Below, piece after piece: positions 52,387 through 61,496 of a stretch of DNA of 64,000 bases. Position 1 is the first letter of the stretch. Each line of letters starts with the position of its first letter. Both the position numbers and the translations under genes were made by a program. Under the pieces are notes generated by a model. It was not told the origin of the DNA and made no database searches. It was given only the letters and a program-made list of their open reading frames with translations. The stretch covers positions 62,001 to 126,000 of the forward strand of contig NZ_JAHQCR010000088.1 of assembly GCF_019042735.1 (NCBI RefSeq), read 5' to 3'. The DNA is from Evansella alkalicola (GTDB taxonomy: Bacteria > Bacillota > Bacilli > Bacillales > Salisediminibacteriaceae).

Positions 52387-52430
52387 TACTGAATAAAGTA
52401 ACATTACATTTGGAAAACAGGCTTACTTGT

Positions 52431-52524
52431 GAGGTGCAAAACGTCAAATCACAAACAAATTCACATGTGATTTTTGCTAAGAAATCGCATGTGTTTTTTC
52501 TTGTGAACGGCTTGTTTGCACCTC
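52431..52524. repeat. 94-base inverted repeat
   Basis: Two 43-base arms (52431-52473 and 52482-52524), 31 of 43 positions complementary by hand alignment, with an eight-base loop. The outer ten bases GAGGTGCAAA / TTTGCACCTC and the inner CACATG / CATGTG with GATTT / AAATC match best. No coding sense. It is between R1 copy 3 and the MITE-like element. Confidence 0.75.
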
Positions 52525-52575
52525 TGAAGTAAACCGATAACATTTGGTCGATGGCTTTTTATACTTCATAATAAA

Positions 52576-52782
52576 AGGCTCTTTTCGTAAACTTTGTTGC
52601 TTTTTATAAAAAAGCTTGGAGAAGCGAAAGGTGGCGACTCCAGCGGGAAAAGCAATAGTCGAAGACCCCGCAGGGTGGTTTTTCCCGAGGAGGCTGAGGC
52701 ATTGCCCGCGGAAAGCGTCCACCAGTAGCGTAGCCAAGCTAAATAATTATGTATTAAACAACAATCTTTTAGAAAAGAGCCT
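52576..52782. mobile_element. MITE-like element with terminal inverted repeats and target duplication
   Basis: A 207-base element with ends AGGCTCTTTTC and GAAAAGAGCCT; similarity continues inward for about 24 bases (to TTGTTG / CAACAA). It is flanked on both sides by AATAAA (52570-52575 and 52783-52788), a probable target duplication. The GC-rich core (52625-52735) contains GGTGGCGACTCCAGCGGGAA and GAGGAGGCTGAGGC, a sequence I recognise as widespread between genes in Bacillaceae. No transposase is encoded. Confidence 0.85.
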
Positions 52783-52955
52783 AATAAAAAGACTATTCAA
52801 TTTAATAACTAATCATTAGCTACTAAATTAAATAATCTTTTTGCGACTGGAAGAAAACGTATTTAAAGCAGACTTCCAAGCAATATATATTACTGCACAA
52901 ATGAAGCATGAAAATTTATATTAATAAGTTGGTGTGAACGTAAGTCCATGAGGTA

Positions 52956-53010
52956 AACTGTCTCTTCCTCTACGAGCCTATGCTACGAAGTACATCCTCG
53001 AGATAACTCA
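52956..53010. repeat. Partial copy of repeat B
   Basis: CTGTCTCTTCCTCTACGAGC and ATCCTCGAGATAACTC resemble repeat B at 52215-52260. The stretches around it (52789-52955 and 53011-53181) show nothing recognisable and no gene. Confidence 0.6.
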
Positions 53011-53181
53011 CAGCTACATAGTGTGAGAGCTATTGGACTTTAGTGAACACGAACACAAGGTTTGGATTTTCACGGTAACTTTACAAAAGAACTGATAACC
53101 TATTTTTAATAGACAATCTTTATGGCAATTACCGTTGTTTCTTGTGGAACAAGATCATTCTCTCAATTCAGTCAAGATCCA

Positions 53182-54966
53182 TTATGATTCATAGGGTAAA
53201 TAGACAGAAAATGTCGTTCCTTCATCTACTTTGGAATGTGCTGATATTCTCCCATTATGCGATTCGACAATGTTCTTAACTATTGCAAGGCCTAAGCCTG
53301 TACCTGAACGGCCACGTGTTCTAGCCTTGTCCGCTTTATAGAAACGTTCAAATACAAAAGGAAGATCTTCCTCTGGTATACCAGTACCTGTGTCTTCCAC
53401 CTCAAGTTTTACCCCATTTTCATATGGTTCAACCCTCAAGGTTACACTACCATCTTCAGACGTGTGACGTATAGCATTATCAATTAAATTTGTAAGTACT
53501 TGTTCAATACGATCTCCATCTGCATGTATAGGCTTTTCTAGTAGAGATATTTCGTCTATTAACTCAATTCCATGTTCCTTAGAAACTCCTTGAAATTTCC
53601 TAACGACACGACGACAGAAGTCAGTTAAGTTAATGCTTTCTTTATTCAACTGGATGTGCCCTGCTTCCATTCTTGCTAAATCTAAAAATTCGTTAACGAG
53701 ACGCCCCATTCGTAATGATTCATCATATATAATTTGAACAAGCTCAACCTTTTCCTCTTCTGATTCAGCTATACCATCAATAATTGCTTCACTGTATCCT
53801 TGCAACATAGAGATAGGTGTACGTAACTCATGGGAAACATTAGCAATGAAATCTTTACGAAGTTTATCATGGAGGCGTTCCTCCGTCATGTCACGTAAAA
53901 CAGCAACTGCACCTCGGACATCTTGTTGGCCATACAATGGGGTCATTAATATAACCCAACTTCTTCCTTGGACATCCACTTCTCCCATTTGTTCCTTCTC
54001 TTCTTGTACAACTTTCTCAAAGAGATCTTCTAGTTCTTTTGGTAAGTTACCAGCTTTTTCTACTTCATATCCCTGTTCATATAACCAAGCACTGATGAAT
54101 TCAGTTGCTGGCGGATTCGTAACCATAACAGAACCTTCGCGATCTAGTGTTATTACTCCATCTGCCATTGAGCTTAATATTCGGGATAATTGCTCTTTCT
54201 CCTGATTTAATGCGTTTAAGTTCGTATTTAAGGCTTTTGCCATTCTATTAAAGGCAATTGCTAGAAGTCCAATTTCATCATTGGTCAAGATAGGAACCTT
54301 CATATCGAAATTTCCTTTTGCAACTTCCAAAGAGGCTTTCCTTATTTTTCTAAGTGGAGCTGTTATTCTAGTTGTTAAGAAAAAAGCAAATACAGTTGTT
54401 AGCACAATAGCGATACCAGCAGATAAATAAATGATATGCTTTGTTTGGCTAGAAGCACTTTCAAGTATTTCAAGTGATTGATATAAAAATATACTACCTG
54501 AATCTCCAGGATTAATACTAACAGGCATGCCAACAACCATTAAGTCTTCCGTAACCTGCTCTTCACCCATTGGAAAAGTATATGTTCCTTGTGTAATAAC
54601 GAAATCATCTTCTAGAAAAACAGAAGAAAGCTCCTGGTCTTCATTAAATACTAATGCAGGCTGTTCATGATACATCTCTTCTGTTGTAGTAAAGATGTAT
54701 TCCTCTCCATTCACTATAACAACCGCATTAATTGCAAACTTTTCTGCTATATCTTTACTCATGGATAATGCTGCATCTTGTGTATTTTCTTCCTCTAACA
54801 GTGATGCAATTAAACTCGCATGGTTAATTAACTGATTCTCTGCCTGTTCTGTATGAAATCGCTCAAAATATTGTAACAACATTACCGTTAGTATCGTTAA
54901 TACAACAGAAACAAGAAGTAGGATCGTTAACCATAACTTTCCTACAACGCTACGCCAAAGCATCAT
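53182..54966 (-). CDS. resE: Sensor histidine kinase ResE
   Basis: ResE is the membrane sensor of the ResDE system that controls aerobic and anaerobic respiration and cytochrome genes. The 594-residue protein has two membrane segments (about 10-30 and 178-200) flanking an extracytoplasmic sensor, a HAMP domain (about 200-255), a PAS domain (about 262-370), the phosphorylated histidine in FIANVSHELRTPI and ATPase motifs NLIDNAIRHT, DTGTGIPEED and GTGLGLAIV. ATG shares a base with the resD stop. Confidence 0.95.
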   Translation of the reverse strand: MMLWRSVVGKLWLTILLLVSVVLTILTVMLLQYFERFHTEQAENQLINHASLIASLLEEENTQDAALSMSKDIAEKFAINAVVIVNGEEYIFTTTEEMYHEQPALVFNEDQELSSVFLEDDFVITQGTYTFPMGEEQVTEDLMVVGMPVSINPGDSGSIFLYQSLEILESASSQTKHIIYLSAGIAIVLTTVFAFFLTTRITAPLRKIRKASLEVAKGNFDMKVPILTNDEIGLLAIAFNRMAKALNTNLNALNQEKEQLSRILSSMADGVITLDREGSVMVTNPPATEFISAWLYEQGYEVEKAGNLPKELEDLFEKVVQEEKEQMGEVDVQGRSWVILMTPLYGQQDVRGAVAVLRDMTEERLHDKLRKDFIANVSHELRTPISMLQGYSEAIIDGIAESEEEKVELVQIIYDESLRMGRLVNEFLDLARMEAGHIQLNKESINLTDFCRRVVRKFQGVSKEHGIELIDEISLLEKPIHADGDRIEQVLTNLIDNAIRHTSEDGSVTLRVEPYENGVKLEVEDTGTGIPEEDLPFVFERFYKADKARTRGRSGTGLGLAIVKNIVESHNGRISAHSKVDEGTTFSVYLPYES

Positions 54967-55685
54967 TACTCTTTCACAGCCTCAAACTTATATCCGACTC
55001 CCCATACAGTCGAAATCATATTTGCTGCTTCAGGCGATACTTTGTTCAACTTTTCCCTAAGGCGTTTGATATGAGTATCTACAGTTCTTAAATCACCAAA
55101 AAACTCATAATTCCATACATCCTTGAGTAATTGTTCCCTAGCAAACACTTTATCTGGTGACATTGCTAAGTAGTGGAGCAATTCATACTCTTTAGGCGTT
55201 AAACTAATATGTTTTCCATCAGCAGTTACTCGGTGAGCATCATTATCTATTGTTAAGTGTGGAAAAACTAATACATCTTTTGTCGTAGTTTCTGTTTGCA
55301 AAAACTTCGTTGTAGAAGAACGACGCAATAATGCCTTAACCCTTAACACTACTTCTCTAGGGCTAAAAGGTTTTACAATATAGTCATCCGTACCAGCTTC
55401 AAAGCCTTGTACACGGTTAGCTTCTTCCCCTTTGGCAGTTAGCATTATAATAGGAGTAGCTTTATGTTTACGTATTTCTTCACATACCTCAATACCATCG
55501 ATACCAGGCATCATTAAATCCAAGACGATAAGGTCATAATCCTTGTCTAGTGCTAATTTTAATGCCTTTTCACCGTTTTCTGCATCATCAACTTCATAAT
55601 TTTCTCTTTCTAAATACATTTTTAACAGACGTCGAATACGTTCTTCATCATCAACAACTAAAATTTTGGCTTCTTGTGTCATCAC
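54966..55685 (-). CDS. resD: Response regulator ResD
   Basis: ResD is an OmpR-type regulator activating respiration genes such as resABC and ctaA in B. subtilis. The 239-residue protein has a receiver domain with the acidic pair DDEE, phosphorylated aspartate in LIVLDLMMPGIDG (D56 or so) and lysine in DDYIVKPFSPREVVLRVKALLRR-like, and a winged-helix DNA-binding domain ending TVWGVGYKFE. Here resDE are separated from resABC by 254 bases without a strong terminator. Confidence 0.95.
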   Translation of the reverse strand: MMTQEAKILVVDDEERIRRLLKMYLERENYEVDDAENGEKALKLALDKDYDLIVLDLMMPGIDGIEVCEEIRKHKATPIIMLTAKGEEANRVQGFEAGTDDYIVKPFSPREVVLRVKALLRRSSTTKFLQTETTTKDVLVFPHLTIDNDAHRVTADGKHISLTPKEYELLHYLAMSPDKVFAREQLLKDVWNYEFFGDLRTVDTHIKRLREKLNKVSPEAANMISTVWGVGYKFEAVKE

Positions 55686-55939
55686 AATTCCCCCTCAAAT
55701 TAAACTTATATTATTTGTGATCACTTCTAATTTTTCGACTAAATATTCACATTACATTGTACCATGACAAAAGTAGTTATTGTATATACATAAACAAAAA
55801 TTATATATAATCATAGTTTTAACCTACTTTTGCATTTATATATAGAAGAAGCTTAAACGAGGAATAGATCCTTAGTTTAAGCCTCTCTTCTCTATAAAAC
55901 AAAATAAAATATATACGTTGTTCATTCAGTGAATATGCA

Positions 55940-57127
55940 TTAGAAAGCGTATGAGTGTAAACCGGCAATAACAAGGTTAACGAAGATAAGATTGAACATA
56001 ATTAAGGCAAAGCCAATTACACAAAGCCACGCACTTTTCTCTCCATGCCATCCCCTAGACAGACGCAGGTGCAGATATGCTGCGTAAAATAGAAAGGTAA
56101 TTAGTGCCCATACTTCTTTAGGGTCCCATCCCCAAAATCTCGTCCAGGCAATTTGTGCCCATATCATAGCAAAAATTAAGCCACCAAGTGTGAAAACAGG
56201 AAAACCTATGGCAATGGCACGATAACTCAATTCATCAACTGATTGTGGATTCACTGATTTTAGTAGAGGTTGAATCAAACCTCCAATTGGTTTCCTTATT
56301 ATTAATCTAAGTCCCCAGTATAGAACTAACCCGCCAAGGATAGACCAAATTACTGTGTTTAAATCATTACTTCTAATAATAGCAGGCGTTGAAAGAAATG
56401 GCTCAAATCCTTCAGAAATCCTTTCCCCTTCATTTGGCCCTATAAGTGGTGGCATTGGATAACCCATTACAGCTTCTACGCCATTTTCATTCACATAATT
56501 AAATTGAGCTTCATAATCCGCTGCACCAAAGCCCATCCCTAACATAATATAAGCCACGGTACAGAAAATACAGAAGAGTATAAATTCTACTCCTTTTACT
56601 TTTTTCGATGTCTTTGTAAAGTCAACCACTCGGATTAAGTAAAGTAGACCTCCAGCAAACCCAATTGCTAAAATCCCTTGACCCAGCGCAACAGTTATAA
56701 CATGTATTGTTAACCAGTTAGACTGTAACGCAGGAATTAACGGTTGAAGCTCACCTGGAAACATAGATGCATACGCAATAATTAACATAACAATTGGCAT
56801 TGTAAAAATACCTAAATAATTGTTTTTATAAATAGGATATATGATGACAAAGGCAACAGCCATACATATACCAAGGAAGGTCGTGTATTCAAACATATTA
56901 CTTACGGGCGCATGACCAGCTGCAATCCAGCGGAATATAAAATATAGCAAAGATGCAATTACTGCCAAAATAGAAGCAATATAACCTAATAATCCTGATT
57001 TATTTTTCTCTTCTCCTTCCTTATTTTTAAATCTTCTCCCTGTAATCGATACAGCAAAAAGGATTGTTGATGCCAAATAAAGAAAGAATGCCACTAACAA
57101 AAAGTTACTACTTAGTTGTTGCATCAT
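55940..57127 (-). CDS. resC: Cytochrome c biogenesis protein ResC (CcsA type)
   Basis: ResC and ResB form the system II haem handling complex that exports haem and ligates it to c-type cytochromes. The 395-residue protein is polytopic (about eight segments) and has the tryptophan-rich WWD-type motif WAQIAWTRFWGWDPKEVWALITF near residue 320, and conserved histidines. Its start overlaps the resB stop by 20 bases. Confidence 0.94.
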   Translation of the reverse strand: MMQQLSSNFLLVAFFLYLASTILFAVSITGRRFKNKEGEEKNKSGLLGYIASILAVIASLLYFIFRWIAAGHAPVSNMFEYTTFLGICMAVAFVIIYPIYKNNYLGIFTMPIVMLIIAYASMFPGELQPLIPALQSNWLTIHVITVALGQGILAIGFAGGLLYLIRVVDFTKTSKKVKGVEFILFCIFCTVAYIMLGMGFGAADYEAQFNYVNENGVEAVMGYPMPPLIGPNEGERISEGFEPFLSTPAIIRSNDLNTVIWSILGGLVLYWGLRLIIRKPIGGLIQPLLKSVNPQSVDELSYRAIAIGFPVFTLGGLIFAMIWAQIAWTRFWGWDPKEVWALITFLFYAAYLHLRLSRGWHGEKSAWLCVIGFALIMFNLIFVNLVIAGLHSYAF

Positions 57128-58811
57128 CGTTTCCCTTCACCCCTTCTATCTCCTCTATCATATTCGATTCGTCTGTCTGATCTTCCGGCATCGGAATAGA
57201 TGTTCCTTCAATGATAAACTCAATGTCTTTCTTTAAACCATGCCAGTTTTTGTTTGCATGTCCTGCAACCCAAATAACACCTTTTCGGTTTTGCAACCAT
57301 ATACGACGGTGGTGCCAGTAAGATCCTTGAATTAATCCAATCATAAAGATTGTTCCGCCAACAAAAAGTATTGGAAGGGTTCTGTCTCTTCTCACTGTTA
57401 GTGCCGTAACATGGTTCATGTCCACATCTATCATTCGTATACTATAATCATTTACTTCCCCTTCATCTACTAGGGGTTCATTAATTTGAACACCAACTAA
57501 GCTTAGCTCTCCACGTTCTTCTTCGTGGTCCACTTCAGGGGAAAATACCTCAAAAATAAATCTTGGGTTATCTGGTATCCTGTTACGTGTGTCTGGTTCT
57601 CCTCTATTATTAATATAAAAGTTCGGGAAATATTGGAATATTTCTACTCGATACCCACCGTCTAGCTCATAAACCATTTCAGGATTATATAAATCCACTT
57701 CAAAACTGATATTTGACAAGTCACCATTATAATCATCCAAGTTTGACTCTATTGTAAAAGTAAACTCAGCTAATTCATTAAGCTTGTAATCTACTTGGTA
57801 TAGTGAAAACCCTTCAAAAGTTAACGGATCATTCACCCTAATATCATACTGCTTCACTTCTTCCAATTCGGTTCCAACCCCAACAGTACCAGTATCGACT
57901 TTCTTTAATAATGTAGCTGAAGTCTGGTATGTTTCTACAACAGGCTGACCCCCAGTACGTTCGAATGAGTCTCTAAATCTTTCATCCTCTTCATCGTAAT
58001 ATTCTACGATGAATTGGTCGTTTCTCAGAAAGTACTCTCCATCAGTTCCTCTAATAACAACCTCTTCCCCTTCGCGAATCCAGATATTTTCATCTATGTA
58101 CATTGCAGGGAAGAATCGAAGCATACAACCAACTAGAAAAATGATTAGCCCAACATGGTTCACATAAGGGCCCCAACGTGAAAATCTATATTTTTCAGCT
58201 AGGAGATTTCCATCTTCCTTGTATATTTTGTATTTCTTTTCTCTAAGTGCCTTTTCTGCTTTTTGAATATCCTCTTCGGCAGTTTCGATTACATCATCTG
58301 ATTTACTGAATAATCTCTGTCTATTTAAAAAGGAAGTATGCCTTTTTACCCTTTGTGTTTTAAGGGCGCGGTGAAGTGGAACAACTCGATCTAGACTACA
58401 AATTACTAACGATACTCCTAAAGATGCAATCAAGAGTAAATACCACCAAGAAGAATACATATTGTGGAGTCCTAATTGAAAATAAAGTTTACCTAATATT
58501 CCATACTCTTGCTCATAATAGATTGCAGCCCTTTCCCCAGGAGGCAAGTACATTTCTTGTGGGAAAATTGTTCCAATGGCTGATGCAATCAATAAGAGCA
58601 CAATAATCCATATACCAACCTTGACGGAGCTAAAGAAGTTCCATATTTTATCGATAAACGTTTTTCTATAAGTTTGCGACCGCCGTGCAACCCCTTCATA
58701 CCTCATATCAACTAAAGTCTGATTGTCTTCCATTTGAGGCTTACCACATGATTCACATAAATAAGTACCATAAGGGTTCACATGGCCACAATCACATTTC
58801 ACTTTTTCCAT
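57108..58811 (-). CDS. resB: Cytochrome c biogenesis protein ResB
   Basis: ResB partners ResC in c-type cytochrome maturation. The 567-residue protein has an N-terminal zinc-ribbon-like CDCGHVNPYGTYLCESCG, four membrane segments (about 65-85, 120-140, 215-235 and near 495-515) and a large extracytoplasmic domain (about 240-490). It lies 12 bases after resA, giving the order resA-resB-resC. Confidence 0.94.
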   Translation of the reverse strand: MEKVKCDCGHVNPYGTYLCESCGKPQMEDNQTLVDMRYEGVARRSQTYRKTFIDKIWNFFSSVKVGIWIIVLLLIASAIGTIFPQEMYLPPGERAAIYYEQEYGILGKLYFQLGLHNMYSSWWYLLLIASLGVSLVICSLDRVVPLHRALKTQRVKRHTSFLNRQRLFSKSDDVIETAEEDIQKAEKALREKKYKIYKEDGNLLAEKYRFSRWGPYVNHVGLIIFLVGCMLRFFPAMYIDENIWIREGEEVVIRGTDGEYFLRNDQFIVEYYDEEDERFRDSFERTGGQPVVETYQTSATLLKKVDTGTVGVGTELEEVKQYDIRVNDPLTFEGFSLYQVDYKLNELAEFTFTIESNLDDYNGDLSNISFEVDLYNPEMVYELDGGYRVEIFQYFPNFYINNRGEPDTRNRIPDNPRFIFEVFSPEVDHEEERGELSLVGVQINEPLVDEGEVNDYSIRMIDVDMNHVTALTVRRDRTLPILFVGGTIFMIGLIQGSYWHHRRIWLQNRKGVIWVAGHANKNWHGLKKDIEFIIEGTSIPMPEDQTDESNMIEEIEGVKGNDDATTK

Positions 58812-58823
58812 TTATATCCCCCA

Positions 58824-59351
58824 TTAATTACCTGGAATTAATCTTTCAAGTGACTGTATCACTTTTTCCTCTGATTTTGGCCCTATCTCCCTATCTAGGA
58901 CAACACCATTTTCGTCGATAAGGAATGCGACTGGAATTTCCATTACACCATAAGCGTTCCCTACTAAATTCCCTCTATCTATATAGAGCGGATAGTTGTA
59001 TTGAAAACGTTCCATATGTCTTTGGATAACAGTGCTGCCCTCACCAGAGTTAATAGCAACAATAACGACACCTTTGTCACGATAATCATCATAATTGTTT
59101 TTTAAGTGCTCCATTTTATCTCTACATACAGAACACCACGTAGCCCAAAAGTTGACATAGACACCTTTACCCTCTAAATCTGCTAGTTCTAATAAATTCC
59201 CTTCTGTATCTACTACTGCAAAGTTAGGTGCAATATCATCTCTATCGACACGCCCGCGATCTTCTGTAAAATGGGATATCAGTGTATAGCCAATTGCTGC
59301 AAACATTACCACTAAGATGATTGAACGTATAATTAAACGTTTTTGTTTCAT
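58824..59351 (-). CDS. resA: Thiol-disulfide oxidoreductase ResA
   Basis: ResA reduces the haem-binding cysteines of apocytochrome c. The 175-residue protein has an N-terminal membrane anchor (about 7-25) and a thioredoxin fold with active site WCSVC in VNFWATWCSVCRDKM (B. subtilis has CEPC as I recall), and the conserved acidic residue region. ATG with GGGGGAGA upstream. First gene of resABC. TTTGTGAA just upstream resembles ResD sites. Confidence 0.94.
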   Translation of the reverse strand: MKQKRLIIRSIILVVMFAAIGYTLISHFTEDRGRVDRDDIAPNFAVVDTEGNLLELADLEGKGVYVNFWATWCSVCRDKMEHLKNNYDDYRDKGVVIVAINSGEGSTVIQRHMERFQYNYPLYIDRGNLVGNAYGVMEIPVAFLIDENGVVLDREIGPKSEEKVIQSLERLIPGN

Positions 59352-59448
59352 ACTTCTCCCCCATTAAATCCTGTTACAATCTTATCAGTTACATATTAAC
59401 ACTACGTAAGTGATGTTTACATATGGTTTAACCGAACATTTGTGAACA

Positions 59449-60168
59449 TTATGTGACAGCTAATTCTCGCATCTTTTTAACCTCATGTGGCTTTAATTCA
59501 CGAAATTCACCTGCATTTAACCCTTTTAACTGTAAAAACCCGTATTGTTCTCTTTTTAATTTCATTACTGGATGACCAATAGCTTCAAACATTCTCCTCA
59601 CTTGTCTATTTCTTCCTTCATGAATAGAAATCTCTACGATTGATGTCTCTTTCCTCTTATCGCTTCTTATCACTTTTACTCTAGCAGGGGCTGTTTTCCC
59701 ATCTTCTAGGATAATGCCTTTTTCTAACTTTTTAATATCTTCTCTTAAAGGCATGCCTTCCACTTTAGCAATGTATGTTTTATAAATTTTGTGTTTCGGG
59801 TGTGTTAATAAGTTGGCAAAGTCTCCGTCATTTGTTAAGAGCAAGAGTCCAGAAGTGTCATAATCTAATCTCCCAATAGGATAAATTCTCTGGTCTGTCG
59901 GGATAAAGTCTGTTACGACTTTCCTATTATGCTCATCAGATACACTCGAAATAACACCAGTTGGTTTATATAACATAAAGTACACTGGTTCTTCCCTCTC
60001 TAATGGAACTCCATTAACTTCTACTTTATCTATTTGCGGATCAACTTTTGTACCAAGCTCCGTTACCCTTTTACCATTCACATATACTTTCCCCTCAACA
60101 ATTAATTCTTCAGCTTTTCTTCTTGATGTAATGCCAGATTGAGCTATTACCTTCTGTAACCTTTCCAC
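59449..60168 (-). CDS. rluB: 23S rRNA pseudouridine synthase RluB
   Basis: RluB converts a uridine of 23S rRNA (2605 in E. coli) to pseudouridine. The 239-residue protein has an N-terminal S4 RNA-binding domain (about 1-60, LQKVIAQSGITSRRKAEELI) and the RsuA/RluB catalytic domain with GRLDYDTSGLLLLTNDGD containing the catalytic aspartate. A GTG start at 60166-60168 is preferred (GGGGTGAGA upstream, N-terminus as B. subtilis); a more distal start is open. Confidence 0.94.
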   Translation of the reverse strand: MERLQKVIAQSGITSRRKAEELIVEGKVYVNGKRVTELGTKVDPQIDKVEVNGVPLEREEPVYFMLYKPTGVISSVSDEHNRKVVTDFIPTDQRIYPIGRLDYDTSGLLLLTNDGDFANLLTHPKHKIYKTYIAKVEGMPLREDIKKLEKGIILEDGKTAPARVKVIRSDKRKETSIVEISIHEGRNRQVRRMFEAIGHPVMKLKREQYGFLQLKGLNAGEFRELKPHEVKKMRELAVT

Positions 60169-60267
60169 ATCTCTCACCCCAAAACAAGATTTCAATCTAT
60201 TAGCTAGTTTGTTATTGAATACACATTTTCAAACACTAATTCTATCCTTTTTTTAAAGCCTACACAA

Positions 60268-60304
60268 AGAAAAAGCTCGTTTAGTAATTATACGAGCTTT
60301 TTCT
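60268..60304. terminator. Bidirectional-type terminator between spmB and rluB
   Basis: Perfect 13-base stem AGAAAAAGCTCGT / ACGAGCTTTTTCT with an 11-base loop and T-runs on both strands, ending the dacB-spmA-spmB operon. Confidence 0.88.
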
Positions 60305-60368
60305 AGTTACTTTTATTATATAATTTTATGATGTCTACTATCAAATTTAGTAACCCTATAAATGCATA

Positions 60369-60899
60369 TTATAAAAAAACAATGGAGACAATGATAATGG
60401 AGGCAAAAACGCCAATCAAATCTGCTAATAAACCAACTTTAAGGGCGTCACCCATTTTTCTAATACCTACAGCACCAAAATATACTGTTAAAACATAAAA
60501 GGTAGTATCAGTACTCCCCTGCATAGTAGATGCTAATCGACCAATAAATGAATCAGGACCATGTGTAGCAATTAAATCACTCGTCATACCTAGAGCGCCA
60601 GTACCAGATAGAGGCCTTATTAATGCTAATGGTACAATATCAGCAGGTATACCAGCCATCTCCAAAGCAGGTCTAATTAAAGATATAAAAAATTCCATCG
60701 CACCAGATTCCCTAAAAACAGTAATTGCAACTAACATTCCTACTAAATAAGGAATAATTGAAAATGACATACTCACGCCTTCTTTTGCCCCTTCTACAAA
60801 TGTTTCATATGTCGGGACTTTCTTCACGGTTCCTGCGATTAAGATAATTGCAATAATAGATGGGATCATCCACATGGAAACGGTCGTTACCCACTCCAT
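60369..60899 (-). CDS. spmB: Spore maturation protein SpmB
   Basis: SpmA and SpmB are membrane proteins needed for normal spore core dehydration. The 176-residue protein has about five hydrophobic segments and the nucleoside-transporter-gate-like segments IRPLSGTGALGMTSDLIATHGPDSFIGRLAS and MQGSTDTTFYVLTVYFGAVGI that are typical of SpmB. It follows spmA by six bases. Confidence 0.95.
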   Translation of the reverse strand: MEWVTTVSMWMIPSIIAIILIAGTVKKVPTYETFVEGAKEGVSMSFSIIPYLVGMLVAITVFRESGAMEFFISLIRPALEMAGIPADIVPLALIRPLSGTGALGMTSDLIATHGPDSFIGRLASTMQGSTDTTFYVLTVYFGAVGIRKMGDALKVGLLADLIGVFASIIIVSIVFL

Positions 60900-60905
60900 A
60901 GCTTG

Positions 60906-61496
60906 TCACGTCCTTCTTTTCATTCTACGATAATAGAAAAAACGGTCTACTAATATAGCACCTAATGTTGAGCAGGCAGTTGCTAAAATCGTTGTTCCTA
61001 CTATTTCCGTTGGAGATACAGATCCATACTGAATTCGAATGGCAATAACAGTCGTTGGTATTAACGTGATGCTTGCAGTATTCACGGCAAGTAATGTAAT
61101 CATCGACCGACTTGCTTCATCTTTTCCTCCATTTAAACTCTTTAATTCTTCCATCGCTTTAATTCCCATAGGCGTAGCAGCATTCCCTAATCCAAACATA
61201 TTTGCACTCATATTAGACAAAATATATCCCATTGCGGGATGATCCTTTGGTATATCTGGAAAAAGTCGCTTTACTATTGGCTGCAGTAAGCGGCTCATCC
61301 CTAAAAGGAGACCCGCTTTTTCTGCAATTCTCATCAATCCAAGCCAAAAGGTAAGTACACTGATTAATCCAATACAAATGGTAACAGCTTCTTTTGCCCC
61401 TTGGAAAATAGCTTCATTTACTTGATCCATTGTCCCGTTAATTCCAGCAAACACCAAACCAATTACAAATAGTGATACCCATATAATATTAACCAC
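60906..61496 (-). CDS. spmA: Spore maturation protein SpmA
   Basis: The 196-residue partner of SpmB has about four or five membrane segments and the conserved NMSANMFGLGNAATPMGIKAMEEL. It starts with GTG, and the GGAGTG ribosome site lies inside dacB, which it overlaps by eight bases. Translation is probably coupled to dacB. Confidence 0.95.
   Translation of the reverse strand: MVNIIWVSLFVIGLVFAGINGTMDQVNEAIFQGAKEAVTICIGLISVLTFWLGLMRIAEKAGLLLGMSRLLQPIVKRLFPDIPKDHPAMGYILSNMSANMFGLGNAATPMGIKAMEELKSLNGGKDEASRSMITLLAVNTASITLIPTTVIAIRIQYGSVSPTEIVGTTILATACSTLGAILVDRFFYYRRMKRRT

Noticed and set aside
52477..52819. Reading frames on both strands across the MITE-like element and hairpin
   Set aside because: They run through inverted repeats, have no ribosome site and resemble no protein I know.
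55840..55900. Inverted repeat GCTTAAAC / GTTTAAGC between resD and resC
   Set aside because: Could be a weak terminator or operator, but the stem is only eight A/T-rich base pairs with a 16-base loop and no clean T-run, so I do not call it.
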